DNA from: Oligoflexia bacterium
GTDB lineage: Bacteria; Bdellovibrionota; Bdellovibrionia; JABDDW01
Direction: 5' to 3'
DNA: 36,857 nucleotides
NCBI GenBank assembly: GCA_034439615.1
Contig: JAWXAT010000003.1
Coordinates: 115,973 to 152,829, forward strand
The notes under the pieces were generated by a model. It was given only the letters and a program-made list of their open reading frames with translations, was not told where the DNA came from and searched no databases. Both the position numbers and the translations under genes were made by a program. Shown piece after piece: positions 24,991 to 30,507 of this stretch (the first letter of the stretch is position 1; every line of letters starts with the position of its first letter).

Positions 24991-25059
24991 AAGCTTCTCC
25001 GGAGCAGTGGCGCAACCGCGCCAGCGCGGAAATCAAGTTACTCGCCCGAAGCTTTTTTT
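24991..25059 (+). terminator. Possible terminator of the transketolase operon containing repeat copy A
   Basis: AAGCTTC (24991-24997) and GAAGCTT (25048-25054) are 7-bp arms around a 50-nt interior that itself holds the GC-rich hairpin repeat; the 3' arm continues into seven Ts (25053-25059). The outer stem plus T-run could end transcription. The stop codon of the antitoxin gene on the other strand lies inside. Confidence 0.5.
24997..25030 (+). repeat. GC-rich hairpin repeat, copy A
   Basis: First of three direct copies (A, B 25560-25593, C 26793-26826). It begins CTCCGGAG and contains TGGCGC-AACC-GCGCCA, a perfect 6-bp hairpin, then GCGCGG. Copies A and B differ at two positions over 34 nt. 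The element is much richer in GC than its surroundings. Confidence 0.8.
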
Positions 25060-25274
25060 GATCTTTGATCCACTAACTCACCTGTCGCGTATCGATGGAG
25101 TACGCTATTAATAAAAGTTTGGTAGGGAAGTCCCATTCGGCTAGCTTCAATTTTAATATCGTTAAGTACGGTGGCATCCAAACGAATGTTGATGGCAACC
25201 TTTTCAGCCTCTGGATAGGCTTTAGCACGGCCTGGACGTTTCTTGAGTGATTTTAGATCATATTCCTTCTTCAT
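25038..25274 (-). CDS. BrnA-like ribbon-helix-helix antitoxin (orphan)
   Basis: The 78-residue protein has a basic N-terminus (KSLKKRPGRAK) and a C-terminal ribbon-helix-helix pattern (VAINIRLDATVLNDIKIEA, then GLPYQTFINSVLHRYATGEL) of the CopG/BrnA antitoxin type, which binds DNA and represses its own operon. GGAGAAG lies 7-8 nt before the ATG. The gene directly follows, and overlaps by 17 nt, the end of a decayed brnT toxin frame, the usual toxin-then-antitoxin order. The antitoxin frame is intact, but without a whole toxin it is an orphan. It may be a leftover, or it may still regulate something or protect against a BrnT elsewhere. Confidence 0.75.
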   Translation of the reverse strand: MKKEYDLKSLKKRPGRAKAYPEAEKVAINIRLDATVLNDIKIEASRMGLPYQTFINSVLHRYATGELVDQRSKKASGE

Positions 25275-25395
25275 AAATTTTCTTCTCCTTTGCAGTTACT
25301 TTGCGTGCCGAAATAATTCGTATGCTTTCTCCGTCACGCTCACAAAAAATAAGCAATAATATGTTCATTCAAATCGCAAAGCTCCTCCAATACAT
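25258..25395 (-). pseudogene. Decayed BrnT-like toxin (C-terminal remnant)
   Basis: Reading the minus strand, the 36-codon frame from 25368 to 25258 encodes CERDGESIRIISARKVTAKEKKIYEE near its end, the C-terminal signature of BrnT ribonuclease toxins (ERDG...RIISAR..T..E...YE). The same frame continues upstream with RSFAI and then a TGA (25369-25371) where the family has a Gly, plausibly a GGA-to-TGA change. A TAA lies at 25396-25398, and no N-terminal half is recognisable beyond. The ~90-residue toxin is therefore truncated and interrupted by a stop. Confidence 0.65.
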
Positions 25396-25559
25396 TTACA
25401 CATACTAATACATAGTATATACATTAGCAACTAAACACCGATAAGGTCGATAGTTTTTTACATACTTAGTGTCGGTACCAAGGGAAAGTGTCCTAGTCTA
25501 ATTACCAAGCGATTATGTCCTATTCGATAGTCATGTGGTTTCCTGAGTTTTCAATAACC
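25396..25559. other. Non-coding stretch with possible insertion-sequence relic
   Basis: No gene or convincing promoter is seen here. The heptamer TGTCCTA occurs twice in the same direction, at 25489-25495 and 25516-25522, a 27-nt period that recalls the multiple transposase-binding repeats at some insertion-sequence ends. No transposase or flanking target duplication is visible, so this stays a suggestion. Confidence 0.25.
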
Positions 25560-25593
25560 CTCCGGAGAAGTGGTGCAACCGCGCCAGCGCGGA
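25560..25593 (+). repeat. GC-rich hairpin repeat, copy B
   Basis: Second copy, differing from copy A at two positions. One of these changes a G-C pair of the central 6-bp stem to G-U, so the hairpin can still form. It separates the toxin-antitoxin remnant from the beta-propeller gene. Confidence 0.8.
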
Positions 25594-25655
25594 ATTTGAC
25601 AGACTTTGTAAGCTGTCGCGCGACCAGGTAAGCATTTGATTGACATGAATAACAC

Positions 25656-26696
25656 ATGGCTTATCCTGACTTTGTATTGGAAAAATTTAGGATATTTTTA
25701 TTTTTAAGCTTTTATTCGTTGGCTGTTTTCCAAGCAAGCTGTGGCGCAATTAAATATAACGTCAATGGCATCAAATCCCCTTATTTTGTGGTGACTGAAT
25801 TTAGTAATAACCGTGTACTGATTTTTCAAAGTTTCCCCGTCGGCAATCAGAGTGCGGACATTGTTCTTGGTCAATCAACGATGACGACAAGCGGAACAGG
25901 TCTTTCTGCAAGTACCTTGAATGGTCCTATCTCTGCCGTTAGCGATGGTCAGAGATTATATGTTTCAGATTTCTCAAACAACCGTGTCTTAATTTGGAAT
26001 TCAATTCCTACTCAAAATGGGCAGCCAGCTGATCTTGTTTTAGGGCAGCCTAATATGACTACAGGTACGATCGGTGGAGGTTCGCAAGGCCTTCAAACAC
26101 CAGTCGGAATTACAATTGCGCAAAATAAACTCTTTGTTACCGACTATGAAAATAGCCGTGTTTTGATTTGGAACTCTTTACCAACACAGAATCAGCAACC
26201 CGCTGATGTTGTCGTGGGGCAAACTACGATGGCCGGCGTGGCGAGTGCGGGCACCAGAGTGCGGTTCAATCATCCCACGGGTACCGCATTCGATGGCCAA
26301 CGACTTTATGTAAGAGACCGACTCAATAATCGGATTCTTATTTGGAATTCTCTGCCAACAGTATCTCAACAGGCGGCGGATCTCGTTTTAGGACAGTCAA
26401 ATTTTTCTTCAATAACTGCAAATGCTGGAACAACTGTAAATGCTTTAGGTTTTGATAATCCTATTGCCCTAACAAGTGTCGATGGAAAAAGATTAATGGC
26501 CGTCGACGCAAATAATAATAGACTGCTCATATGGAATTCTATTCCAAGTCAAAGCTCTCAATCGGCCGATGCAGTTATCGGTCAAGTTAATTTGACTTCG
26601 AAAGTTGCGGGTACCACAGCTCAGAATTTTTCGGTTCCTACAGAAATATATAGCAATGGCTTAGAGTCTGGGGTGTGGCGGCCAAGTGGGTACTAA
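25656..26696 (+). CDS. Exported NHL-like beta-propeller protein, C-terminally truncated
   Basis: The 346-residue protein has a hydrophobic leader ending FQASCG (Cys29), possibly a weak lipobox, then five repeats of about 60-65 residues. Each repeat has a strand like RLYVSDFSNNRVLIWNS, an SxxADxVLGQ strand and a P(V/T)G-type turn, as in NHL-type beta-propellers. Such proteins are secreted or surface-anchored and usually bind partners; no activity can be assigned. The fifth repeat ends abruptly at EIYSNGLESGVWRPSGY where a sixth blade would be expected, so the gene looks broken at its 3' end. No ribosome binding site precedes the ATG; an in-frame TTG nine codons later gives a better signal peptide. 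Repeat copies B and C flank it. Confidence 0.7.
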   Translation: MAYPDFVLEKFRIFLFLSFYSLAVFQASCGAIKYNVNGIKSPYFVVTEFSNNRVLIFQSFPVGNQSADIVLGQSTMTTSGTGLSASTLNGPISAVSDGQRLYVSDFSNNRVLIWNSIPTQNGQPADLVLGQPNMTTGTIGGGSQGLQTPVGITIAQNKLFVTDYENSRVLIWNSLPTQNQQPADVVVGQTTMAGVASAGTRVRFNHPTGTAFDGQRLYVRDRLNNRILIWNSLPTVSQQAADLVLGQSNFSSITANAGTTVNALGFDNPIALTSVDGKRLMAVDANNNRLLIWNSIPSQSSQSADAVIGQVNLTSKVAGTTAQNFSVPTEIYSNGLESGVWRPSGY

Positions 26697-26792
26697 CTAC
26701 TCATTCGCCAGCGGTTGACCGGAATCCTCAGCTTAGAGTTTGTTCTTCGATAGTGGCTGCGATTTTTGAAGTAATGCAAAACGTGGGCGCTT

Positions 26793-26826
26793 TTCTGGAG
26801 AAGCTGCGCAACCGCGCCGGCGCGGA
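26793..26826 (+). repeat. GC-rich hairpin repeat, copy C (diverged)
   Basis: Third copy, about seven differences from A. The outermost pair of the central stem changes from T-A to C-G, a compensating change, while the second pair is broken. The alternative palindrome CCGCGCCGGCGCGG becomes perfect in this copy. It lies ~100 nt after the truncated beta-propeller gene. Confidence 0.7.
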
Positions 26827-26853
26827 TGCCGACTCACTATGTAAACGTTTCTA

Positions 26854-26883
26854 TTGAAATCAAAAATTAATTAAACTTATACT
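26854..26883 (+). promoter_or_regulatory. Sigma-70 promoter of the beta-barrel gene at 26922
   Basis: TTGAAA (26854-26859) and TATACT (26878-26883) are 18 nt apart. The start would be near 26890, leaving a ~32-nt leader with AGAGGTG as ribosome binding site. Confidence 0.5.
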
Positions 26884-26921
26884 CCTGCAAGTTAATCACT
26901 AGATCTTAGAGGTGCTGAATT

Positions 26922-27434
26922 ATGAAAAAACTATTACTTGTACTTTGTATTTCTTTACTTTCATTTCAAGCCAAGACGGAAGAAACTCCAGGTGATGGAC
27001 GTTTTGGTTTAGGCCTTCAACTTGGTTTTCCCACAGCAATCACTGGCAAATATTGGGTGAATAATACCGATGCCTTTGATGTGGCCATTTCATTTTCTTC
27101 AAATTATTACACTTTGATTTATGGTGATTATCTCTGGCATTTTCCTCGTGCATTCAAAGAAAATTCAAAATTCATCAGTCAGTTAATGCCTTATGTGGGT
27201 GTGGGTTTGGGATTTTACTCATGGAGCTCTGGTTATTATTATAAAGATCGTCCCAGCAGATGGAGAGATTCAAGTACAGATCTAGGAGTCTATGCACGGG
27301 TCCCGTTTGGGATTGAGTGGTATCCTGTGCGACCGCCGCTTGGTATCTATGTGGAATTAGCTCCAGGCATAGCCGTGTCTCCAGGATTATGGATCAATTT
27401 TGATTTCGGAATTGGTGGCCGTTTTTATTTTTAA
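26922..27434 (+). CDS. Predicted outer-membrane beta-barrel protein
   Basis: The 170-residue protein has a signal peptide (MKKLLLVLCISLLSFQAKTE, cleavage around residue 18-20). It then shows alternating amphipathic strands rich in Gly and aromatic residues (FGLGLQLGFPTAITGKYW, LMPYVGVGLGFYSWSSGYYY, GVYARVPFGIEWYPV, GIYVELAPGIAVSPGLW), ending GIGGRFYF. A terminal Phe preceded by alternating hydrophobic residues is the classical signal for insertion by the Bam complex. It probably forms a small eight-stranded barrel; no ligand can be named. A promoter and a moderate ribosome binding site are present. Its stop overlaps that of tatA by 4 nt on the other strand. Confidence 0.72.
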   Translation: MKKLLLVLCISLLSFQAKTEETPGDGRFGLGLQLGFPTAITGKYWVNNTDAFDVAISFSSNYYTLIYGDYLWHFPRAFKENSKFISQLMPYVGVGLGFYSWSSGYYYKDRPSRWRDSSTDLGVYARVPFGIEWYPVRPPLGIYVELAPGIAVSPGLWINFDFGIGGRFYF

Positions 27435-27682
27435 GAGTTTGTTTTGTTGTTAGTTGAATCTTTTTGAACAGTAGAAACGCGATCAGTGGGTGGCAAAGAT
27501 TCACGGGTTGTTTGAGCGGGGCGTTCGCTGTTGGTTTCATCATTTAGACCGCTGAGGCCTTCTTTAAAGCCACGAATCGCTTTACCTAGTGATGCTCCAA
27601 GACCGGGAAGTCTACCTGGTCCAAAAACGATAAGAACGATTCCTAAAACTAAAAGTAAATGCCAAAAACTAAATTGACCCAT
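27431..27682 (-). CDS. tatA: Sec-independent translocase subunit TatA
   Basis: The 83-residue protein has the TatA/E layout: a short periplasmic N-terminus with FWHLL, one transmembrane helix (LLVLGIVLIVFG), the FGPGRLPGLGASLGKAIRGFKEG hinge and amphipathic helix, and a polar Ser/Thr-rich tail. TatA multimers form the pore that carries folded proteins across the inner membrane. No tatB or tatC is nearby. GGAG sits 8 nt before the ATG, but both lie at the end of a 12-bp inverted repeat that could hide them. TatB is unlikely because the hinge has the TatA-type FGPGRLPG and the tail is short. Confidence 0.92.
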   Translation of the reverse strand: MGQFSFWHLLLVLGIVLIVFGPGRLPGLGASLGKAIRGFKEGLSGLNDETNSERPAQTTRESLPPTDRVSTVQKDSTNNKTNS

Positions 27683-27730
27683 GGTCTAAACTCCTTGTGC
27701 TCAAGTGAGCAATCTGGTGAGTTTAGACCA
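27682..27730 (-). promoter_or_regulatory. Hairpin sequestering the tatA ribosome binding site
   Basis: On the minus strand TGGTCTAAACTC (from 27730 to 27719) and GAGTTTAGACCA (27693 to 27682) form a perfect 12-bp inverted repeat. The 25-nt interior contains a second hairpin, TGCTCA-AG-TGAGCA. The 3' arm contains GAG of the ribosome binding site and ends at the A of the tatA ATG. No T-run follows, so it is not a terminator. It should reduce tatA translation or act as a protein operator. Confidence 0.6.
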
Positions 27731-27755
27731 CAGGTTGAGAAAAATCGCAAGATCT

Positions 27756-28094
27756 CTAATTTCTACAGTTTGGAGTGTAATCCACACCGTGTTGAGCTAA
27801 CCATGACTGCCATCGGCGCCATGAGGGATCAACCGCTTGATTACCTAAAGTACAAAGGCGATTTTGTGTGTCTTGGTTGTCATAATAAAAGTCCACCTGA
27901 CTGTATGATTGATAACCGCGCTGAAGTTGACGTTGAATAACATTTCGTTCTTGATAACTAATCTGAACATAATCGGTAACGTATTCAAGTCCGTTTGCTC
28001 TTCTTTCAAACTCTAAACATGTGCAGGCTTTGTAACCAGCAAAAGCTGGAGCAGCAGATAGTAAAACTACAAGACTCAAAATAAAATTTCTCAT
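27756..28094 (-). CDS. Small exported Cys protein, paralogue A
   Basis: A 112-residue exported protein of a family I do not recognise. The start is taken as the ATG at 28094, because AAAGGG lies 7 nt before it; an in-frame ATG at 28109 would put that sequence inside the gene. A clean signal peptide (MRNFILSLVVLLSAAPAFAG) follows. The mature part opens with the CTC motif, has a helix-like ERNVIQRQLQRGYQSYSQ and ends with NQAVDPSWRRWQSWLAQHGVD before a last Cys. It is clearly paralogous to the gene at 28338-29030. The conserved cysteines (CTC, one in the middle, one at the end) suggest disulfides. A sigma-54-like element lies about 50 nt upstream, and tatA follows on the same strand. Confidence 0.75.
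   Translation of the reverse strand: MRNFILSLVVLLSAAPAFAGYKACTCLEFERRANGLEYVTDYVQISYQERNVIQRQLQRGYQSYSQVDFYYDNQDTQNRLCTLGNQAVDPSWRRWQSWLAQHGVDYTPNCRN
27796..27824. repeat. 29-nt block identical to 28654-28682
   Basis: This segment encodes part of the SWRRWQSWLAQ stretch of paralogue A and is identical, base for base, to the same position in paralogue B, although the rest of the two genes is much more diverged. Confidence 0.85.
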
Positions 28095-28142
28095 TGGTGG
28101 CCCTTTCATAAAATGTTTTTTAACTTACCCAGTGTTGATGTG

Positions 28143-28158
28143 AGCAAGCGATATACCA
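28143..28158 (-). promoter_or_regulatory. Candidate sigma-54 promoter of paralogue A
   Basis: The minus strand reads TGGTATATCGCTTGCT, with GG and GC 10 nt apart. It matches TGGCAC-N5-TTGCW except at two positions of the -24 box. A related element lies at the same distance before paralogue B, which raises confidence that it is functional. Confidence 0.6.
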
Positions 28159-28283
28159 GTAAAAAATTTTGTCAGATCGTAATTAAAGATAGTATAAATT
28201 TATTGTTAAGATTTTCAGAGCTAATATGGCACTGGACCATGATGGTCTAGGAGCATTTGGTGACTGTTGTTTATTTGCAGCAA

Positions 28284-28317
28284 TCAAAAAAAAGAGGCGT
28301 CATAGACGCCTCTTTCA
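28284..28317 (-). terminator. Rho-independent terminator of paralogue B
   Basis: AAAGAGGCGTC (28291-28301) and GACGCCTCTTT (28305-28315) form a perfect 11-bp stem with a 3-nt loop. On the minus strand it is followed by eight Ts (complement of 28286-28293), ending transcription of the gene at 28338-29030. The plus-strand side has only TTT. Confidence 0.9.
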
Positions 28318-28337
28318 TCATACAAAACTAATCAGGT

Positions 28338-29030
28338 TTACTCCACCTGACAACTATAACCTCGCCTACAAACAAATCCGTAACATCCAGATCGTGTTTG
28401 AAACATTTTGTACTTTCTAATTTCGCGTGGACCAACCCTCATAGCAAGAGCACGTTCTGCGCGACGTTCATTTCTCCAGGCATTGCGTTCACAACCGCGA
28501 TCGCCATTTCTGGGGAAGTTATTATTCCAACCGTCGTTATCACGGTCACGGTCACGATCACGATCACGATCACGATCTCTGTCACGGTCATGGTGGTCGT
28601 CATAATTATCGTCGCGACCATCGCAATATACTTCACGATCAACACCACGTTGTGCTAACCATGACTGCCATCGGCGCCATGAATTATCAACAGCTTGATT
28701 AGCCAGTGAGCAATATCTGTTTTGTTGATCATCATTAGAATATTGTTGGGCTTGATTATAAAGGTGAATACCTTGTTCAAGCTGTCTTCTAATTTCATTA
28801 CTTTCTTGGTTACCAAGATTCCCGCGATTCAAAACATATGTAAGACCATTATGTCTTCGTTTATATTCTTTGCAGGTACAAGCTTGGGCGGCTGCCGTAT
28901 CAGATGTTATTCCAAACGTCAGTGCCTCTGTAGAATCTAAATTCCCCAGTGCAGCATCGATTGAAGTATCATCTGCAGATGTAGTTACTCCAGCGAAGGT
29001 AATTAAAAATCCTAATAAGATTTTTTTCAT
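28338..29030 (-). CDS. Exported Cys protein with Arg-Asp repeat, paralogue B
   Basis: A 230-residue exported protein that shares its domain (about residues 50-135) with the 112-residue paralogue next to it. Both have CTC, an R-x-N-G-L-x-Y-V segment, a QRQLxxG/RRQLEQG helix, NRxC and NQAVDxSWRRWQSWLAQxGVD. The signal peptide is MKKILLGFLITFAGVTTSA and AGGAG lies 8 nt before the ATG. After the shared domain comes a hydrophilic linker of alternating Arg and Asp, encoded by hexamer repeats, then a C-terminal segment with Cys pairs (RGCERN, RSGCYGFVCRRGYSCQVE). The charged linker may be length-variable between strains. The function is unknown. A strong terminator follows. Confidence 0.75.
   Translation of the reverse strand: MKKILLGFLITFAGVTTSADDTSIDAALGNLDSTEALTFGITSDTAAAQACTCKEYKRRHNGLTYVLNRGNLGNQESNEIRRQLEQGIHLYNQAQQYSNDDQQNRYCSLANQAVDNSWRRWQSWLAQRGVDREVYCDGRDDNYDDHHDRDRDRDRDRDRDRDRDNDGWNNNFPRNGDRGCERNAWRNERRAERALAMRVGPREIRKYKMFQTRSGCYGFVCRRGYSCQVE
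28541..28594. repeat. Hexanucleotide tandem repeat (Arg-Asp codons)
   Basis: About nine units of CACGRT on the plus strand (CACGGT or CACGAT, with one CTCTGT and one CATGGT variant), read on the minus strand as alternating Asp and Arg codons. Pure hexamers of this kind can change copy number by slippage without shifting the frame. Confidence 0.85.
28654..28682. repeat. 29-nt block identical to 27796-27824
   Basis: This is the copy in paralogue B, in the same orientation and coding position, about 0.86 kb from the other. Confidence 0.85.
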
Positions 29031-29078
29031 TTTAGTGCTCCTTTCAAAGAGATTATATGGATATCTGGCAATGAAATG

Positions 29079-29094
29079 AGCAAGTCATGTACCA
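29079..29094 (-). promoter_or_regulatory. Candidate sigma-54 promoter of paralogue B
   Basis: The minus strand reads TGGTACATGACTTGCT, with GG and GC 10 nt apart. It matches TGGCAC-N5-TTGCW at all but one position. The predicted start is about 39 nt before the ATG, as for paralogue A, and both elements are preceded by a T-run. Confidence 0.65.
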
Positions 29095-29162
29095 ACGAAA
29101 AAAAAATCTCCATGGCTTTAAGAGGATCTCAAATAAAAAATTTCATGCTCGAGAAAATGTGA

Positions 29163-30452
29163 CTAGCGAGGTTTGGGGCGCGGGGGCATTTTGGCTCGAC
29201 GTGACGGTGCTTTGCGTCGAGAGCGATGCTGTTGTGAGCCATGACGTTGTGGTTTTGGTGGTGGAGCAGAAAGAATTTGTTCATTCGCGAGAGATAATTG
29301 TGCATCCCAATAATCTAAAGTTTCAGGATCTAAAACCGCATCGATATGAGCGAGATCAACTGCTAATGGAAATGCTTCAGAAAAAATCACAGCATTTCGG
29401 CGTCGTTGTCCGCGTTTTTGAAATTCATCAGGTGATGAAAGTAATCTTTGAAGTGAAAGAGCTTTGACGATGCGACCTAACTCCCAATTGTGAAGGCCCA
29501 GTTGATCTTTTGCTAAATTTTGAAGTCGCTCGTTTTGGTGAAGATCACTTGTCTTAATGAGATCGTCACTAGAACTATGTGATGAAGCGCGTAGCCAACC
29601 CAAAACAAGTGTGCCAGACAACAGTGCTGTATCAGACGGGTCAACTAATCGTGAGTCAAGGCGGCGCAGTTTTTCTTCGAACAAATCTACATGTTCATCT
29701 TTCTCATAAACCTTGTGAAGTTCTGGTGCAATTTTTGACCAAAGATTTAAATCAAACCCTTCTCTAAAAGTTGCAGCAGGATCATGAAGCCTGAGTAATT
29801 TCATAAACTCTTCACGACGTCGGGGTAAAACAGAGAGTGCTAAATTATCAGAGAGTTCACAAATATGGTGTCTGAGTGTTGGTTCAATACGAAAATGAAG
29901 TTTGTGAGCAAAACGTAATGCGCGCAAAATTCGAATAGGATCTTCAACGAGGCGAACTTTTGGATCTCCGATCATGCGAATGACATGATCTTCAATGTCT
30001 TTTTGACCATTTACGTAATCAATAACTTCATTTGATATTGGATCATAAAAAAGCGCGTTACATGTGAAGTCGCGGCGAAAGGCATCTTGTTCGGGAGTGC
30101 CAAAAATATTATCTCCAAATGGAATTCCTTCTGGAAATTCATTTTCTTTTGGTTCGCGTCTGAAGGTTGCGACTTCATATTGTTTGTCTTCGCGTTTTAC
30201 CAACACAAGGCGAAATCTGCGGCCTATAATAAAGGCATAACTTAAAAATCGTCGGACTTCTTGAGGCAGTGCATTTGTGCTGATGTCAAAATCTTTTGGA
30301 ACATGACCTGAAAGTAGATCACGCACGCATCCACCGACAAGGTAAGCTAAAAAGCCTGCCTTTTGAAGGTGCTTCACCATACCAACAGCATGGTAATCGA
30401 GAAATTCTTGACTCAGCCTCGGAGGGCCAAGTTCTGTCATCGGGCCATTCAC
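29163..30452 (-). CDS. pcnB: Poly(A) polymerase / CCA-adding-type nucleotidyltransferase
   Basis: The 429-residue protein is a class II nucleotidyltransferase: YLVGGCVRDLL (38-47), the catalytic DFD (54-56), RRDFTCNAL (126-134) and RILRALRFAHKL follow in the usual order. The last ~35 residues are a highly basic Arg/Lys/Pro/Gln tail, as in E. coli poly(A) polymerase I and unlike CCA-adding enzymes. The enzyme probably adds poly(A) tails to RNA to promote decay. The start is a GTG (30452); TAAAAT ends 8 nt before it, the same spacing seen for the leaderless corC-like and xdhC genes, which supports this GTG over the ATG four codons later. No ribosome binding site precedes either. Confidence 0.88.
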   Translation of the reverse strand: MNGPMTELGPPRLSQEFLDYHAVGMVKHLQKAGFLAYLVGGCVRDLLSGHVPKDFDISTNALPQEVRRFLSYAFIIGRRFRLVLVKREDKQYEVATFRREPKENEFPEGIPFGDNIFGTPEQDAFRRDFTCNALFYDPISNEVIDYVNGQKDIEDHVIRMIGDPKVRLVEDPIRILRALRFAHKLHFRIEPTLRHHICELSDNLALSVLPRRREEFMKLLRLHDPAATFREGFDLNLWSKIAPELHKVYEKDEHVDLFEEKLRRLDSRLVDPSDTALLSGTLVLGWLRASSHSSSDDLIKTSDLHQNERLQNLAKDQLGLHNWELGRIVKALSLQRLLSSPDEFQKRGQRRRNAVIFSEAFPLAVDLAHIDAVLDPETLDYWDAQLSLANEQILSAPPPKPQRHGSQQHRSRRKAPSRRAKMPPRPKPR

Positions 30453-30460
30453 AATGATTT

Positions 30461-30488
30461 ATTTTAACAGAAGCCCTTGAGATGTCAT
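30461..30488 (-). promoter_or_regulatory. Sigma-70 promoter predicted to give a leaderless pcnB mRNA
   Basis: On the minus strand ATGACA (complement of 30483-30488) and TAAAAT (complement of 30461-30466) are 16 nt apart. The -10 ends 8 nt before the GTG start. Confidence 0.55.
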
Positions 30489-30492
30489 CTCA
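30478..30492. promoter_or_regulatory. Palindrome between divergent pcnB and hydrolase genes
   Basis: TGAGATG-T-CATCTCA is a perfect 7+1+7 palindrome. It covers the pcnB -35 box and touches the hydrolase ribosome binding site (CAGGAG, 30491-30496), so a bound regulator could control both divergent genes. Its role is inferred from position. Confidence 0.4.
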
Positions 30493-30507
30493 GGAGTGTC
30501 AAAATCC

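Noticed and set aside
25485-25530. End of an IS21-like insertion sequence (two TGTCCTA repeats)
   Set aside because: No transposase, no matching opposite end and no target duplication; kept only as a weak note in the non-coding stretch.
24997-26826. The three GC-rich repeats as a CRISPR array
   Set aside because: Only three copies, spaced about 0.5 and 1.2 kb apart with genes between them, and no cas genes.
24997-26826. The repeats as integron attC sites
   Set aside because: No RYYYAAC/GTTRRRY core pair flanks the hairpins and no integron integrase is present.
26675-26857. 60-residue plus-strand ORF running through repeat copy C
   Set aside because: No ribosome binding site, no recognisable domain, and it spans the end of the broken propeller gene and the repeat.
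28398-28658. Plus-strand ORFs opposite the Arg-Asp repeat
   Set aside because: They are antisense shadows made of low-complexity Ile-Thr or Arg-Ser repeats produced by the hexamer tract.
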